This document shows positions 8,095-16,124 of a stretch of DNA of 64,000 bases, in pieces. The stretch's first letter is position 1, and each line of letters begins with the position of its first letter. The stretch is from the NCBI RefSeq assembly GCF_936943645.1, contig NZ_CAKZJO010000050.1:1-64000 (forward strand), written 5' to 3'. The DNA comes from an uncultured Bradyrhizobium sp. GTDB lineage: Bacteria > Pseudomonadota > Alphaproteobacteria > Rhizobiales > Xanthobacteraceae. The translations under genes were made by a program, and so were the position numbers. The notes below the pieces were generated by a model, which saw nothing but the letters and a program-made list of their open reading frames with translations, did not search any database and was not told where the DNA came from.

Positions 8095-8832
8095 TTAGCG
8101 GGTGATGTTCAACCCCGCCAGCATGTCCTTCACGGCCGCCATAGCAGCCGCCAGCTTCTCCGGATCGCGCGAGCGCACCACCAGATTGGTGTTCGGCTTC
8201 TGCTCCTCGTCCATGAAGGGATAGCTGCCGATGATGGTGTCGGGATGGGCGGCGGCGATCGCCCGCAAGGGGCTGCCGATGTCGCCCTCGCGCGCATTGG
8301 CGCGCACGGTGTCGGAGAGCATGCGCACTCCCGATTTCAACTTGGGCGCGACGATGTCCATCATCGCCTGCATGATCGAGGGTACGCCCGCCATGACGAT
8401 GACGTTGCCGATCTTGAAGCCGGGGGCGAGGATGGTCGCGCTCTGGATCAGCTCGGCACCATCGGGGATGCGGGCCATGCGCAGGCGGGCCTCGTTGAGG
8501 TCCTGCTCGCTCCAGCGCTCGCGGAAGCGGGCGACCACCTCGGGGTGGTGGTCGATGCCGACGCCGAACGCCTTGGCGACGCTGTCGGCGGTGATGTCGT
8601 CATGGGTCGGCCCGATCCCGCCGGTGGTGAAGACATAGGTGTAGCGATGCCGCAGTGCATCCAGGGCCGCGATGATGTCGGGCTCGTCGTCGGAGACGAC
8701 CCGGACTTCCTTCAGATCGATGCCGATATTGGTCAGGTATTCGGCGATGAAGCCGATATTCTTGTCCTTGGTCCGGCCGGACAGGATTTCGTCCCCAATG
8801 ACCAGAATGCCCGCCGTGACGATCTCGCTCAT
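8095..8832 (-). CDS. CinA-like molybdopterin-binding domain protein
   Basis: A 245-residue protein with the MoaB/MogA-type fold of the N-terminal half of CinA (competence/damage-inducible protein A). It shows GDEILSGRTKDKN (13-25) and the MPT-binding-like loop TTGGIGPTHDD (69-79). The C-terminal nicotinamide-nucleotide amidase domain of full CinA is absent. In longer CinA proteins this N-terminal domain carries ADP-ribose pyrophosphatase activity; whether that holds here is an inference. The start is preceded by GGTGAGGGAC. The gene is divergent from the ATP-grasp operon, with about 280 bases between the starts. Confidence 0.88.
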   Translation of the reverse strand: MSEIVTAGILVIGDEILSGRTKDKNIGFIAEYLTNIGIDLKEVRVVSDDEPDIIAALDALRHRYTYVFTTGGIGPTHDDITADSVAKAFGVGIDHHPEVVARFRERWSEQDLNEARLRMARIPDGAELIQSATILAPGFKIGNVIVMAGVPSIMQAMMDIVAPKLKSGVRMLSDTVRANAREGDIGSPLRAIAAAHPDTIIGSYPFMDEEQKPNTNLVVRSRDPEKLAAAMAAVKDMLAGLNITR

Positions 8833-8983
8833 GCCTTAAGTCCCTCACCTGTGGCGCCGACTTTGCCGGGGTAACGCGTTGAAGTCACGCGGTTTTGCTG
8901 CCGAAATAAGCAGTCCTCAGCCATTTTTTCAGGCAGGCCGCCGGCCGTCCCCGGCAAACGCCGCCAGTCCATGCTTATCGCGC

Positions 8984-8999
8984 TGGCCCGGCCCTTGCT
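8984..8999 (+). promoter_or_regulatory. Putative sigma-54 (RpoN) promoter of the ATP-grasp/Anbu operon
   Basis: TGGCCCG-GCCC-TTGCT matches the -24/-12 consensus TGGCACG-N4-TTGCW at all but one position and has the required GG-N10-GC spacing. It points at the ATP-grasp gene, whose ATG is 116 bases downstream. No other promoter-like element of comparable quality is visible in the 282-base gap. Enhancer sites (NtrC, NifA) were not identified by eye. Confidence 0.65.
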
Positions 9000-9114
9000 A
9001 CCTCCTACGGAAGTCATGCACTCTCACGGCATGGCCACAGGACGTTGCGGTCTCCACCAAGGACCAAACGACCTGACCAATGGCGCAACGCCCCGGGGAG
9101 AACAGTCGGGATCT

Positions 9115-10533
9115 ATGGCAGTCGCGTTTGATGAAATGAATATTCCCGGCGGGGATCTTCGCCCCGCCTATCAGGAGCTGGCGCGCTGGCTCAAGGAGAC
9201 CCCTCCCGAGGCGCTCGAATATCGCCGCCAGGAGGCCGAGCTGCTATTCCGCCGGATCGGCATCACCTTCGCGGTCTACGGCGATTCGGAGTCAACCGAG
9301 CGGCTGATCCCCTTCGACGTGATCCCCCGGATCATGTCCGGCAAGGAATGGTCGCTGCTGGAAAAGGGGCTGAAGCAGCGCGTCAAGGCGCTGAACATGT
9401 TCCTGCGCGATATCTATCACGGCCGCGACATCCTCCGCGCCGAGATCGTGCCCGACGATCTGATCTTCCAGAACCCAGTGTTCCGCCCCGAGATGAACGG
9501 CCAGCAGGTGCCGCACGATGTCTACGTGCACATCGCCGGCATCGATATCGTCCGGGTCGACGCCGAGGACTTCATCGTGCTGGAGGATAACGCGCGCACG
9601 CCGTCCGGCGTCTCCTACATGCTGGAAAACCGCGAGATCATGATGCGGCTGTTTCCGGATCTGTTCGCCCGCCACCGGGTGGCGCCGGTCGAGCGCTATC
9701 CGGACGAGTTGCTCGCCGCGCTGCGCTCGGTCGCGCCGCTCAGCGCATCCAGCGAGCCGACAGTCGCCCTGCTCACGCCGGGCGTCTACAACTCCGCCTA
9801 TTACGAGCACTCCTTCCTCGCCGACAAGCTCGGCATCGAGCTCGTCGAGGGCCGTGACCTCATCGTCAAGAACAACGAAGTGTTCATGCGGACGACGGAA
9901 GGGCTGAAGCGGGTCGACGTGATCTATCGCCGCGTCGATGACGACTTCCTCGACCCCCTCACCTTCCGTCCCGATTCCGTGCTCGGCGTGCCCGGGCTGA
10001 TGTCGGCCTATGCGGCCGGCAACATCACGCTCGCCAACGCGGTCGGCACCGGCATTGCCGATGACAAGGCGATCTACTCCTACATGCCTGACATCGTGAA
10101 GTTCTATCTCGGCGAGGAGCCGATCCTGAAGAACGTCCCGACCTGGCGCTGCCGCGAGCCGAAGGATCTCGCTTATGTGCTGGACAACTTAAGCGAGCTC
10201 GTCGTCAAGGAAGTGCACGGCTCCGGCGGCTACGGCATGCTGATCGGACCTGCCGCGACCAAGGCCACCATCGAAGCGTTCCGCGAGAAGCTCAAGCGCG
10301 AGCCGGAGGGCTTCATCGCCCAGCCGACGCTGGCGCTTTCGACCTGCCCGACCTGCACGGCCTCGGGCCTCGCGCCGCGCCACGTCGATCTCAGACCCTT
10401 CGTGCTCACCGGCAGCAAGCGGACCACCGTCGTGCCGGGCGGACTGACACGCGTCGCGCTGAAGGAAGGCTCCCTGGTCGTGAATTCGAGCCAGGGCGGC
10501 GGCACCAAAGACACCTGGATCCTGGACGAGTAG
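9115..10533 (+). CDS. Circularly permuted ATP-grasp ligase (DUF404/DUF407 type)
   Basis: A 472-residue soluble protein of the circularly permuted ATP-grasp family. Characteristic stretches include GKEWSLLEKGLKQRVKALN, FLRDIYHGRDIL and LEDNARTPSGVSYMLENRE. The C-terminal ATP-grasp part has VVKEVHGSGGYGM and FIAQPTLALST. Family members are predicted to form amide bonds between a carboxylate and an amine (peptide or amino acid ligation) using ATP. The ATG at 9115 gives the usual family length; earlier in-frame starts would add 48 residues without family similarity and would cover the putative sigma-54 promoter. It is the first gene of a run with alpha-E, transglutaminase and Anbu; the alpha-E ATG is 4 bases after its stop. 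Confidence 0.93.
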   Translation: MAVAFDEMNIPGGDLRPAYQELARWLKETPPEALEYRRQEAELLFRRIGITFAVYGDSESTERLIPFDVIPRIMSGKEWSLLEKGLKQRVKALNMFLRDIYHGRDILRAEIVPDDLIFQNPVFRPEMNGQQVPHDVYVHIAGIDIVRVDAEDFIVLEDNARTPSGVSYMLENREIMMRLFPDLFARHRVAPVERYPDELLAALRSVAPLSASSEPTVALLTPGVYNSAYYEHSFLADKLGIELVEGRDLIVKNNEVFMRTTEGLKRVDVIYRRVDDDFLDPLTFRPDSVLGVPGLMSAYAAGNITLANAVGTGIADDKAIYSYMPDIVKFYLGEEPILKNVPTWRCREPKDLAYVLDNLSELVVKEVHGSGGYGMLIGPAATKATIEAFREKLKREPEGFIAQPTLALSTCPTCTASGLAPRHVDLRPFVLTGSKRTTVVPGGLTRVALKEGSLVVNSSQGGGTKDTWILDE

Positions 10534-10537
10534 CTCG

Positions 10538-11482
10538 ATGCTGTCGCGTACCGCCGAAAACCTCTATTGGCTCGCCCGCTACGTCGAACGGGCCGAATAT
10601 CTCGCGCGCACCATCGATGCGACGCTGCGCGTCACCGCGCTTCCCGCCGCCTATATCGGCAAGACCAACGAATGGGACTCGGCGCTGCTCACCGCCGGCG
10701 TCGCCGCCAGCTTCTATCAGAAATATGAAGAGGCCAACGAGCACAACGTCGTCGACTATCTCTCCTTCTCCGTGGACAATCCGTCCTCGATCAGGAACTG
10801 CATCGAGGCGGCGCGTCTGAATTCACGCTCGGTCCGCACCGCGCTGACCAGCGAGATGTGGGACACCATCAACTCGGCCTGGATCGAGTTGCAGGAGGTC
10901 TGGAGCAAGGGCACGTCGACTCGCGAGGATCTGGCCAAGTTCCTGCGCTTCGTGCAGGAGACCTCGCTGCGCTTCGACGGCTCGGCCTACCGGACCATGC
11001 TGCGCAACGACGCCTACTGGTTCTCGCGCCTCGGCCTGCACCTCGAGCGCGCCGACAACACCGCGCGCATTCTCGACGTGAAGTATCACGTGCTGCTGCC
11101 GGAAGAGGAGCATGTCGGCGGCCCGCTCGACTTCTATCAATGGAGCTCGATCCTGCGCTCGGTCTCGGCGCTGACGGCCTATCACTGGGTCTACCGCGAG
11201 ACGCTGAAGCCGTGGCTGGTCGCGGACCTGCTCATCCTCAACGGCACGCTGCCGCGCTCGCTGGCGAGCTGCTACGACAATCTCGTGCGCAATCTCGACC
11301 AGATCGGCGTCGCCTATGGCCGCCAGGGCCCGGCCCAGCGCCACGCCCGCGGCATCCGCAACCGGCTGGAACACAGCAACATGAACGACATTTTCCAGCA
11401 TGGCGTGCATGAATTCATTCAGGAATTCATCACGGACAATTCCAGGCTGGGCGAAATCATCACGAAGCAGTATTTGATCTGA
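10538..11482 (+). CDS. Alpha-E domain protein (DUF403)
   Basis: A 314-residue all-helical protein starting MLSRTAENLYWLARYVERAEYLARTIDATLR, the typical alpha-E N-terminus. Conserved acids and arginines recur in LHLERADNTARILDVKYH. The domain is known almost only from operons with the circularly permuted ATP-grasp ligase, sometimes fused to it, and its biochemical role is not established. A partner subunit or second-step enzyme in the same ligation is the usual inference. The 4-base gap to the ligase gene implies coupled translation. Confidence 0.93.
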   Translation: MLSRTAENLYWLARYVERAEYLARTIDATLRVTALPAAYIGKTNEWDSALLTAGVAASFYQKYEEANEHNVVDYLSFSVDNPSSIRNCIEAARLNSRSVRTALTSEMWDTINSAWIELQEVWSKGTSTREDLAKFLRFVQETSLRFDGSAYRTMLRNDAYWFSRLGLHLERADNTARILDVKYHVLLPEEEHVGGPLDFYQWSSILRSVSALTAYHWVYRETLKPWLVADLLILNGTLPRSLASCYDNLVRNLDQIGVAYGRQGPAQRHARGIRNRLEHSNMNDIFQHGVHEFIQEFITDNSRLGEIITKQYLI

Positions 11483-11528
11483 CCCGGTGCTGCGCACCGC
11501 CCGGAACGACGCCAGAACGACGGTCACC

Positions 11529-12371
11529 ATGCGCCTGCGAATTCTGCACACCACGACCTATCGCTACGAGCCGTCGGCCACGAGCGTGATCCAGATCCTG
11601 CGCATGACGCCCGGCAGCCATGACGGGCAATATGTGGCGGAATGGCAGATCGACGTCTCCACCGACACCAAGCTCGACATGCATGAGGACGCCTTCGGCA
11701 ACGTCACCCATGTGCTGTCCTGCGGGCCTGTCGGCGACATCCAGATCACCGCCGAAGGGCTGATCGAGACCCACGACACCGGCGGCGTGCTGCGCGGCGC
11801 CGACGAGCGCTTTCCGGCCGGCATGTTCCTGCGCGCCACCGACCTCACCTCCGTCAACCCGGCGATGGCGGCGGTGGCGCGCCAGTTGCGCAGCGAAGCC
11901 GAGAGCGACACGCTCGGCTTCCTGCATACGTTGATGAGCGAGATTGCCGATCACATGACGTTCGACGAGGACCCGACCAACAGCGGGACCTCGGCGGCGG
12001 AGGCATTCGCGCTCAAGCGCGGCGTCTGCCAGGACTACGCACACATCTTCATCGCCTGCGCCCGTGTCGGCGGCGTGCCGGCGCGGTTCGTCTCCGGTCA
12101 TTTCCTGCGCGCGGACGGCATGCTGCATCAGGATGCCGGGCACGCCTGGGCGGAAGCCTTCGTGCCCGATCTCGGCTGGGTCGGCTTCGATCCCGCCAAC
12201 GGCATCTGCGCCACCGACGCCCATGTCCGCGTCGCGATCGGGCTCGACTATCTCGGCGCGGCCCCCGTGCGCGGCACCCGTTATGGCGGCGGCGCGGAGA
12301 CGCTGACGGTGGCCGTGAAGGTCGACCAGGCCGGCCGCGGCGGGCAATCGCAGTCGCAGTGGCAGAGCTAG
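11529..12371 (+). CDS. Transglutaminase-like cysteine peptidase/transferase
   Basis: A 280-residue protein with the bacterial transglutaminase N-terminal beta domain (MRLRILHTTTYRYEPSA) followed by the papain-like catalytic core. The triad is visible: C167 in KRGVCQDYAH, H205 in DAGHAWAEAF and D221 in GFDPANG. There is no signal peptide, so it acts in the cytoplasm. Family members cleave or transfer amide bonds. Beside an amide-forming ATP-grasp enzyme it could trim, transfer or hydrolyse the ligase product. The start at 11529 was preferred over an in-frame start 42 bases upstream because the strand MRLRILHTTTY is the normal family N-terminus. Confidence 0.92.
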   Translation: MRLRILHTTTYRYEPSATSVIQILRMTPGSHDGQYVAEWQIDVSTDTKLDMHEDAFGNVTHVLSCGPVGDIQITAEGLIETHDTGGVLRGADERFPAGMFLRATDLTSVNPAMAAVARQLRSEAESDTLGFLHTLMSEIADHMTFDEDPTNSGTSAAEAFALKRGVCQDYAHIFIACARVGGVPARFVSGHFLRADGMLHQDAGHAWAEAFVPDLGWVGFDPANGICATDAHVRVAIGLDYLGAAPVRGTRYGGGAETLTVAVKVDQAGRGGQSQSQWQS

Positions 12372-12437
12372 GCGCCGCCGTCCGGCCTATCGGACGTGCT
12401 ACACTCGCGGGATCAGACCTGTTCCCGCGAGGACCCC

Positions 12438-12845
12438 ATGGCGACTGTCAAACTGCTTTCGGACGATGAACTCTCCAGCGAGGCGCGCGCCGTCTTCGAC
12501 GATATCCGCAAGGTGCGGAAGTCGGACTTCGTCAACAATTTCTGGCGTGCGCTGGCGCATGATCCGAAGACGCTGCGGCGGACCTGGGAGAGCATCAAGG
12601 AGGTGATGGCGCCGGGCGCGCTCGATCCCAAGGTCAAGGAGATGCTCTATGTCGCGGTGTCGATCGCGCATGGCTGCAGCTATTGCATCCACTCCCACAC
12701 CGCCGCCGCGCGGGCCAAGGGGATGAGCGAGGCCGAATATGGCGAGCTGCTCGCCATCGTCGGCATGGCCGCGGAGACCAACCGCCTGGTCACCGCGCTC
12801 GGTGTGCCCGTCGATGCGGCGTTTCTGGTCGATACAGCCGACTGA
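12438..12845 (+). CDS. AhpD-like carboxymuconolactone decarboxylase family protein
   Basis: A 135-residue helical protein with the AhpD signature CSYCIHSH (a CxxC pair plus downstream histidine), so a peroxidase-coupled disulfide reductase or related redox function is likely. It lacks features of true gamma-carboxymuconolactone decarboxylases such as the pcaC product at 60285, which has no CxxC. A GCGAGGAC ribosome site supports the ATG at 12438. The gene lies between the transglutaminase and Anbu genes in the same direction, with 66- and 81-base gaps, so it may be part of that operon. Confidence 0.87.
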   Translation: MATVKLLSDDELSSEARAVFDDIRKVRKSDFVNNFWRALAHDPKTLRRTWESIKEVMAPGALDPKVKEMLYVAVSIAHGCSYCIHSHTAAARAKGMSEAEYGELLAIVGMAAETNRLVTALGVPVDAAFLVDTAD

Positions 12846-12926
12846 GGTTCTGCCCCGGGAATCGGGGGTTGGAGCGGCCGGCGAAATTGGCTAGTAATTC
12901 CGCGCAAACGCGTTCGGGGACTGGAA

Positions 12927-13685
12927 ATGACCTATTGTTGCGGAATCCTGGTTCGGGACGGTCTGGTGATGATCGCCGACACCCGCACCAATGCCGGTCT
13001 CGACAATGTCTCGACCTTCCGCAAGCTGCACATCTTCTCCAAGCCCGGCGATCGCATCATGGCGATCGCCAGCGCCGGCAACCTCGCGATCAGCCAATCC
13101 GTGCTCTCCACACTGACCGAAGGCCTGGAAGACCCCAACACGGGCGAGCTCGAGACGCTGATGAACGCGCCGACCATGTTCCAGGCGGCCCAGCGCATCG
13201 GCCGGGCCATCCGCGCCGTGCATGCCACCGAAGGGCCGGCGCTGAGATCCGAGGACGTGTCCTTCGACGTTTCCTTCCTGTTCGGCGGTCAGATCAAGGG
13301 CGCGCGCATGCGCCTGTTCATGGTCTACACCGCCGGCAATTTCATCGAGTGCACCACCGACACGCCCTACCTGCAGATCGGCGAGCACAAGTACGGCAAG
13401 CCGGTGCTCGACCGCGCCATGCATTACGACGTCGAGCTCTACGAGGCGCTGAAGACCGGGCTGATCTCGATGGATTCGACCATGCGCTCGAACCTCGGCG
13501 TCGGCCTGCCGATCGACGTGCTGGTGGTGCGCAGCGACGCCTGCGAGGCCGACCTCAACCACCGCATCGAGGCGGGTGAGCCCTATTTCCACGATCTGCG
13601 CTCGCGCTGGTCGGCGGCGTTGCGCGCGGCGCATCAGAACATTCCGCGGCCGCCCTACAAGAACGAAAAAGAACCCAAAACCTGA
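12927..13685 (+). CDS. Anbu, proteasome-type peptidase (HslV/20S-like Ntn hydrolase)
   Basis: A 252-residue Ntn-hydrolase of the Anbu family, the bacterial peptidase related to HslV and 20S proteasome beta subunits. The N-terminus is MTYCCGILVRDGLVMIADTR; after removal of Met, Thr2 becomes the nucleophile. RKLHIFSKPGDRIMAIASAGNLA is the next conserved block and gives the Lys that activates the threonine. SNLGVGLPIDVLVV lies near the end. Known Anbu proteins form open ring or helical assemblies and have no confirmed unfoldase partner or substrate. Here the gene ends the ATP-grasp/alpha-E/transglutaminase run, as in many proteobacteria, suggesting it handles a tag or peptide made by those enzymes. 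Confidence 0.93.
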   Translation: MTYCCGILVRDGLVMIADTRTNAGLDNVSTFRKLHIFSKPGDRIMAIASAGNLAISQSVLSTLTEGLEDPNTGELETLMNAPTMFQAAQRIGRAIRAVHATEGPALRSEDVSFDVSFLFGGQIKGARMRLFMVYTAGNFIECTTDTPYLQIGEHKYGKPVLDRAMHYDVELYEALKTGLISMDSTMRSNLGVGLPIDVLVVRSDACEADLNHRIEAGEPYFHDLRSRWSAALRAAHQNIPRPPYKNEKEPKT

Positions 13686-13727
13686 CAGCTACAAGACCTG
13701 ACAACCACAAGACCTGACAACCAAGAG
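13680..13727. repeat. Three tandem 16-bp units spanning the Anbu stop codon
   Basis: The unit ACCTGACAACCACAAG occurs three times in a row with small differences (13680-13695, 13696-13711, 13712-13727). The first copy contains the TGA stop of Anbu. Because 16 is not a multiple of 3 and each copy carries TGA, copy-number change would leave the protein end unaltered. It ends 28 bases before the SDR start. Confidence 0.85.
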
Positions 13728-13755
13728 ACCTTGAAGAGAGAAAAGGCAGGAAACG

Positions 13756-14514
13756 ATGAGTGAAGCAAAGAAGATCGCCGTGGTGACGGGCGCCGGCACC
13801 GGTGTCGGACGCGCCGCCTCGCTGGCGTTGATGAACATCGGCTTCACCGTGGTGCTGGTCGGGCGCCGGCTCGACATGCTCGAGGAGACCGCAAAGCTCG
13901 GCCCCGCCGGCAAGAGCCTCTGCGTCACCGCCGACATGACCAAGCCGGATTCCATCGCCGCGCTGTTCGACAAGGTGAAGGCGACCTATGGCCGGCTCGA
14001 CGTGCTGTTCAACAATGCCGGCATGGGCGCGCCGGCCGTGCCGTTCGAGGATCTCAGCCTCGAACAGTGGCAGGCGGTGGTGAACACCAACCTCACCGGC
14101 CCGTTCCTGTGCACCCAGCACGCCTTCCGCATCATGAAGGACCAGAGCCCGCGCGGCGGCCGCATCATCAACAACGGCTCGATCTCGGCGCACGCGCCGC
14201 GGCCGTTCTCGGCGGCCTATACCTCGACCAAGCACGCCATCACCGGCCTCACCAAGGCCTCGAACCTCGACGGCCGCATGTACGACATCGCGGTCGGCCA
14301 GGTCGACATCGGTAACGCCGCGACCCCGATGACCGATCGCATGGTCAACGGCCCGGGCGTGCTGCAGCCCGACGGCACCACCAAGCATGAGCCGCGCATG
14401 GACGCCAAGGCCGTCGGCGATGCCGTCGCCTACATGGCCGGCCTGCCGCTCGATGCCAACGTGCTGACCATGACGGTGATGGCGACCAAGATGCCGTTCG
14501 TCGGACGGGGTTAA
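13756..14514 (+). CDS. Short-chain dehydrogenase/reductase (SDR)
   Basis: A 252-residue classical SDR. It has the nucleotide-binding TGAGTGVG (11-18), NNAG (85-88) and the catalytic Y154-x3-K158 (YTSTK), with S141 or S143 as the third catalytic residue. GRR at 35-37 after the second strand suggests a preference for NADP(H). An AGGAAACG ribosome site precedes the ATG. It follows Anbu in the same direction by 70 bases containing a tandem repeat; whether it belongs to that operon is unclear. The substrate is unknown. Confidence 0.88.
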   Translation: MSEAKKIAVVTGAGTGVGRAASLALMNIGFTVVLVGRRLDMLEETAKLGPAGKSLCVTADMTKPDSIAALFDKVKATYGRLDVLFNNAGMGAPAVPFEDLSLEQWQAVVNTNLTGPFLCTQHAFRIMKDQSPRGGRIINNGSISAHAPRPFSAAYTSTKHAITGLTKASNLDGRMYDIAVGQVDIGNAATPMTDRMVNGPGVLQPDGTTKHEPRMDAKAVGDAVAYMAGLPLDANVLTMTVMATKMPFVGRG

Positions 14515-14542
14515 GTAAAAAACGCGAAAACAACCCCATGCA

Positions 14543-14568
14543 CAGTAGGCGTCAAGAGGCGCCTGCTG
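14543..14568 (+). terminator. Hairpin after the SDR gene
   Basis: CAGTAGGCG (14543-14551) can pair with CGCCTGCTG (14560-14568) with one G-T pair. It lies 29 bases after the SDR stop. There is no following T-run, so termination is only possible. Confidence 0.35.
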
Positions 14569-14620
14569 TTGCTCGGCAGCGGGGGTGGCACGAGTTAAGT
14601 CCCCGCGCTGTCTCAACAAT

Positions 14621-14708
14621 CGTCATTGCGAGCGCAGCGAAGCAATCCAGGATATTTCCACGGAGGGATTCTGGATTGCTTCGTCGCAAGGGCTCCTCGC
14701 AATGACGG
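14621..14708. repeat. Palindromic intergenic repeat, family A copy 3
   Basis: CGTCATTGCGAGCGCAGCGAAGC opens the copy and CGCAATGACG closes it, with the inner CAATCCAG and CTGGATTG arms. It lies between the convergent SDR and MFS genes and could serve both as a transcription barrier. Confidence 0.9.
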
Positions 14709-14723
14709 GGAGAGAGCGGAGGC

Positions 14724-15977
14724 CTACTCCAAACTCTCCACCTTCCGCAGGCTTGGAAACAGCTTCATCCAGAGCAGCGCTACTCCGACGGTGGCGACGC
14801 CGCCGAGCACGGCGGCCGGCATGGCGCCAAGCAGCGCGGCGGCCACGCCGCTCTCGAACTGGCCGAGCTGGTTGGAGGCGTTGATGAACAGGAAGTTCAC
14901 CGCACCGACGCGGCCGCGCATCTCGTCGGGCGTTGCGAGCTGCACCAGCGAGAAACGGATCACGACGCTGATCGTGTCGGCCGCGCCGAGCACGGCGAGC
15001 GAGAGCACCGACAGCCACATCCAGGACGACAGCGCAAACACGATGGTGGCGAGGCCGAACACGATCACGGCCTGGAACATGCGCAGGCCGACATGCCTGG
15101 AGATGGCGTGACGCGCCAGCACCACGGTCATCAGCAACGCGCCGACGGCGGGCGCAGCGCGCAGCACGCCGAGCCCCACAGGGCCGGTCTGGAGGATGTC
15201 GCGCGCATAGATCGGCAGCAGCGCCGTGACGCCGCCGAACAGCACCGCGAACAGATCCAGGGAGATGGTGCCGAGGATGGCCGGGTTGCTGCGAATGAAG
15301 CGGACGCCGGCAAAGATGTTGTCGGAGTCCGTTCCCTCTTTCGCGATGGCCTGCGGGCGCGGCCGGATGAAGCCGGTCAGGATCATCCCGAAGATCCAGA
15401 ACAGCACCATGATGGCATAGGCGAGATGCGGTGCGACGGCATAGGCGAAGCCGCCGAGCGCGGGCCCCGTGATGGTTGCGACCTGCGCCGCACCGCTGGA
15501 GACGGCGGTGGCACGCTGCAGCGAGCCCTGCGGCGCGATCAGCGGCAGCAGCGCTGCCGTGGTCGGGCTCTCGAACGCCCCGGCGATCCCGAGCAGGAAG
15601 GTCGCGATGAAGATCTGCACCTCGCTGACCACACCGAGATAAGTGATCACGGTGAGATAGAGCGCGGTCGCGGCCTCCACGAGCTGGCAGAGCTGGACCA
15701 CGCGCTTGCGCTCGAAGCGGTCGGCGGCATGGCCGGCGACGAACACCAGGAGCGCGGTGGGCAGGAACTGGACGAGGCCGACCATGCCGAGATCGAAGGC
15801 CGATCCGGTGAGATCGTAGATCTGCCAGCCGATCGCGACCGCCGCGATCTGGCTGGAAAAACGCGACAGGCTGCGCGACAGCAGGAAGAACAGGAACGCG
15901 CGGTGCGCAAGAAGCGCGCGGGCGCTGACCGGCGGATGTCCGGATACTGGCTGCTCTGGCATCGCCTTTCGGGTCAC
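14724..15977 (-). CDS. MFS efflux transporter (EntS/MFS_3 type)
   Basis: A 417-residue integral membrane protein with about twelve hydrophobic helices. The first block, HRAFLFFLLSRSLSRFSSQIAAVAIGWQIYDLTGSAFDLGMVGL, and the loop GHAADRFERKRVV are typical of the MFS_3/EntS-like exporter group. IRPRP sits in the central cytoplasmic loop. The substrate cannot be read from sequence. The longest frame starts with GTG at 15977; an ATG five codons later (15962), preceded by GAAAGG, is an equally good start. It stands alone between two convergent or divergent neighbours. Confidence 0.88.
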   Translation of the reverse strand: MTRKAMPEQPVSGHPPVSARALLAHRAFLFFLLSRSLSRFSSQIAAVAIGWQIYDLTGSAFDLGMVGLVQFLPTALLVFVAGHAADRFERKRVVQLCQLVEAATALYLTVITYLGVVSEVQIFIATFLLGIAGAFESPTTAALLPLIAPQGSLQRATAVSSGAAQVATITGPALGGFAYAVAPHLAYAIMVLFWIFGMILTGFIRPRPQAIAKEGTDSDNIFAGVRFIRSNPAILGTISLDLFAVLFGGVTALLPIYARDILQTGPVGLGVLRAAPAVGALLMTVVLARHAISRHVGLRMFQAVIVFGLATIVFALSSWMWLSVLSLAVLGAADTISVVIRFSLVQLATPDEMRGRVGAVNFLFINASNQLGQFESGVAAALLGAMPAAVLGGVATVGVALLWMKLFPSLRKVESLE

Positions 15978-16124
15978 CCTCGGACCGCTCTCCCCCTTCG
16001 ACGTGGACGGGGCCCCGCGTGACCGAGGTCGACCCGCTTGTCAACAGTGGGGCGCTTCCGGCTGCTCCCGGCATTGCCTTTGCAGCGCGGGCGCGGCCAT
16101 AATCATTGAGGGTTTGGGGACATC

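Noticed and set aside
13680..13727. Possible CRISPR array
   Set aside because: Three adjacent 16-base units have no spacers; it is a simple tandem repeat. The same holds for 31605-31646 and 60678-60722.
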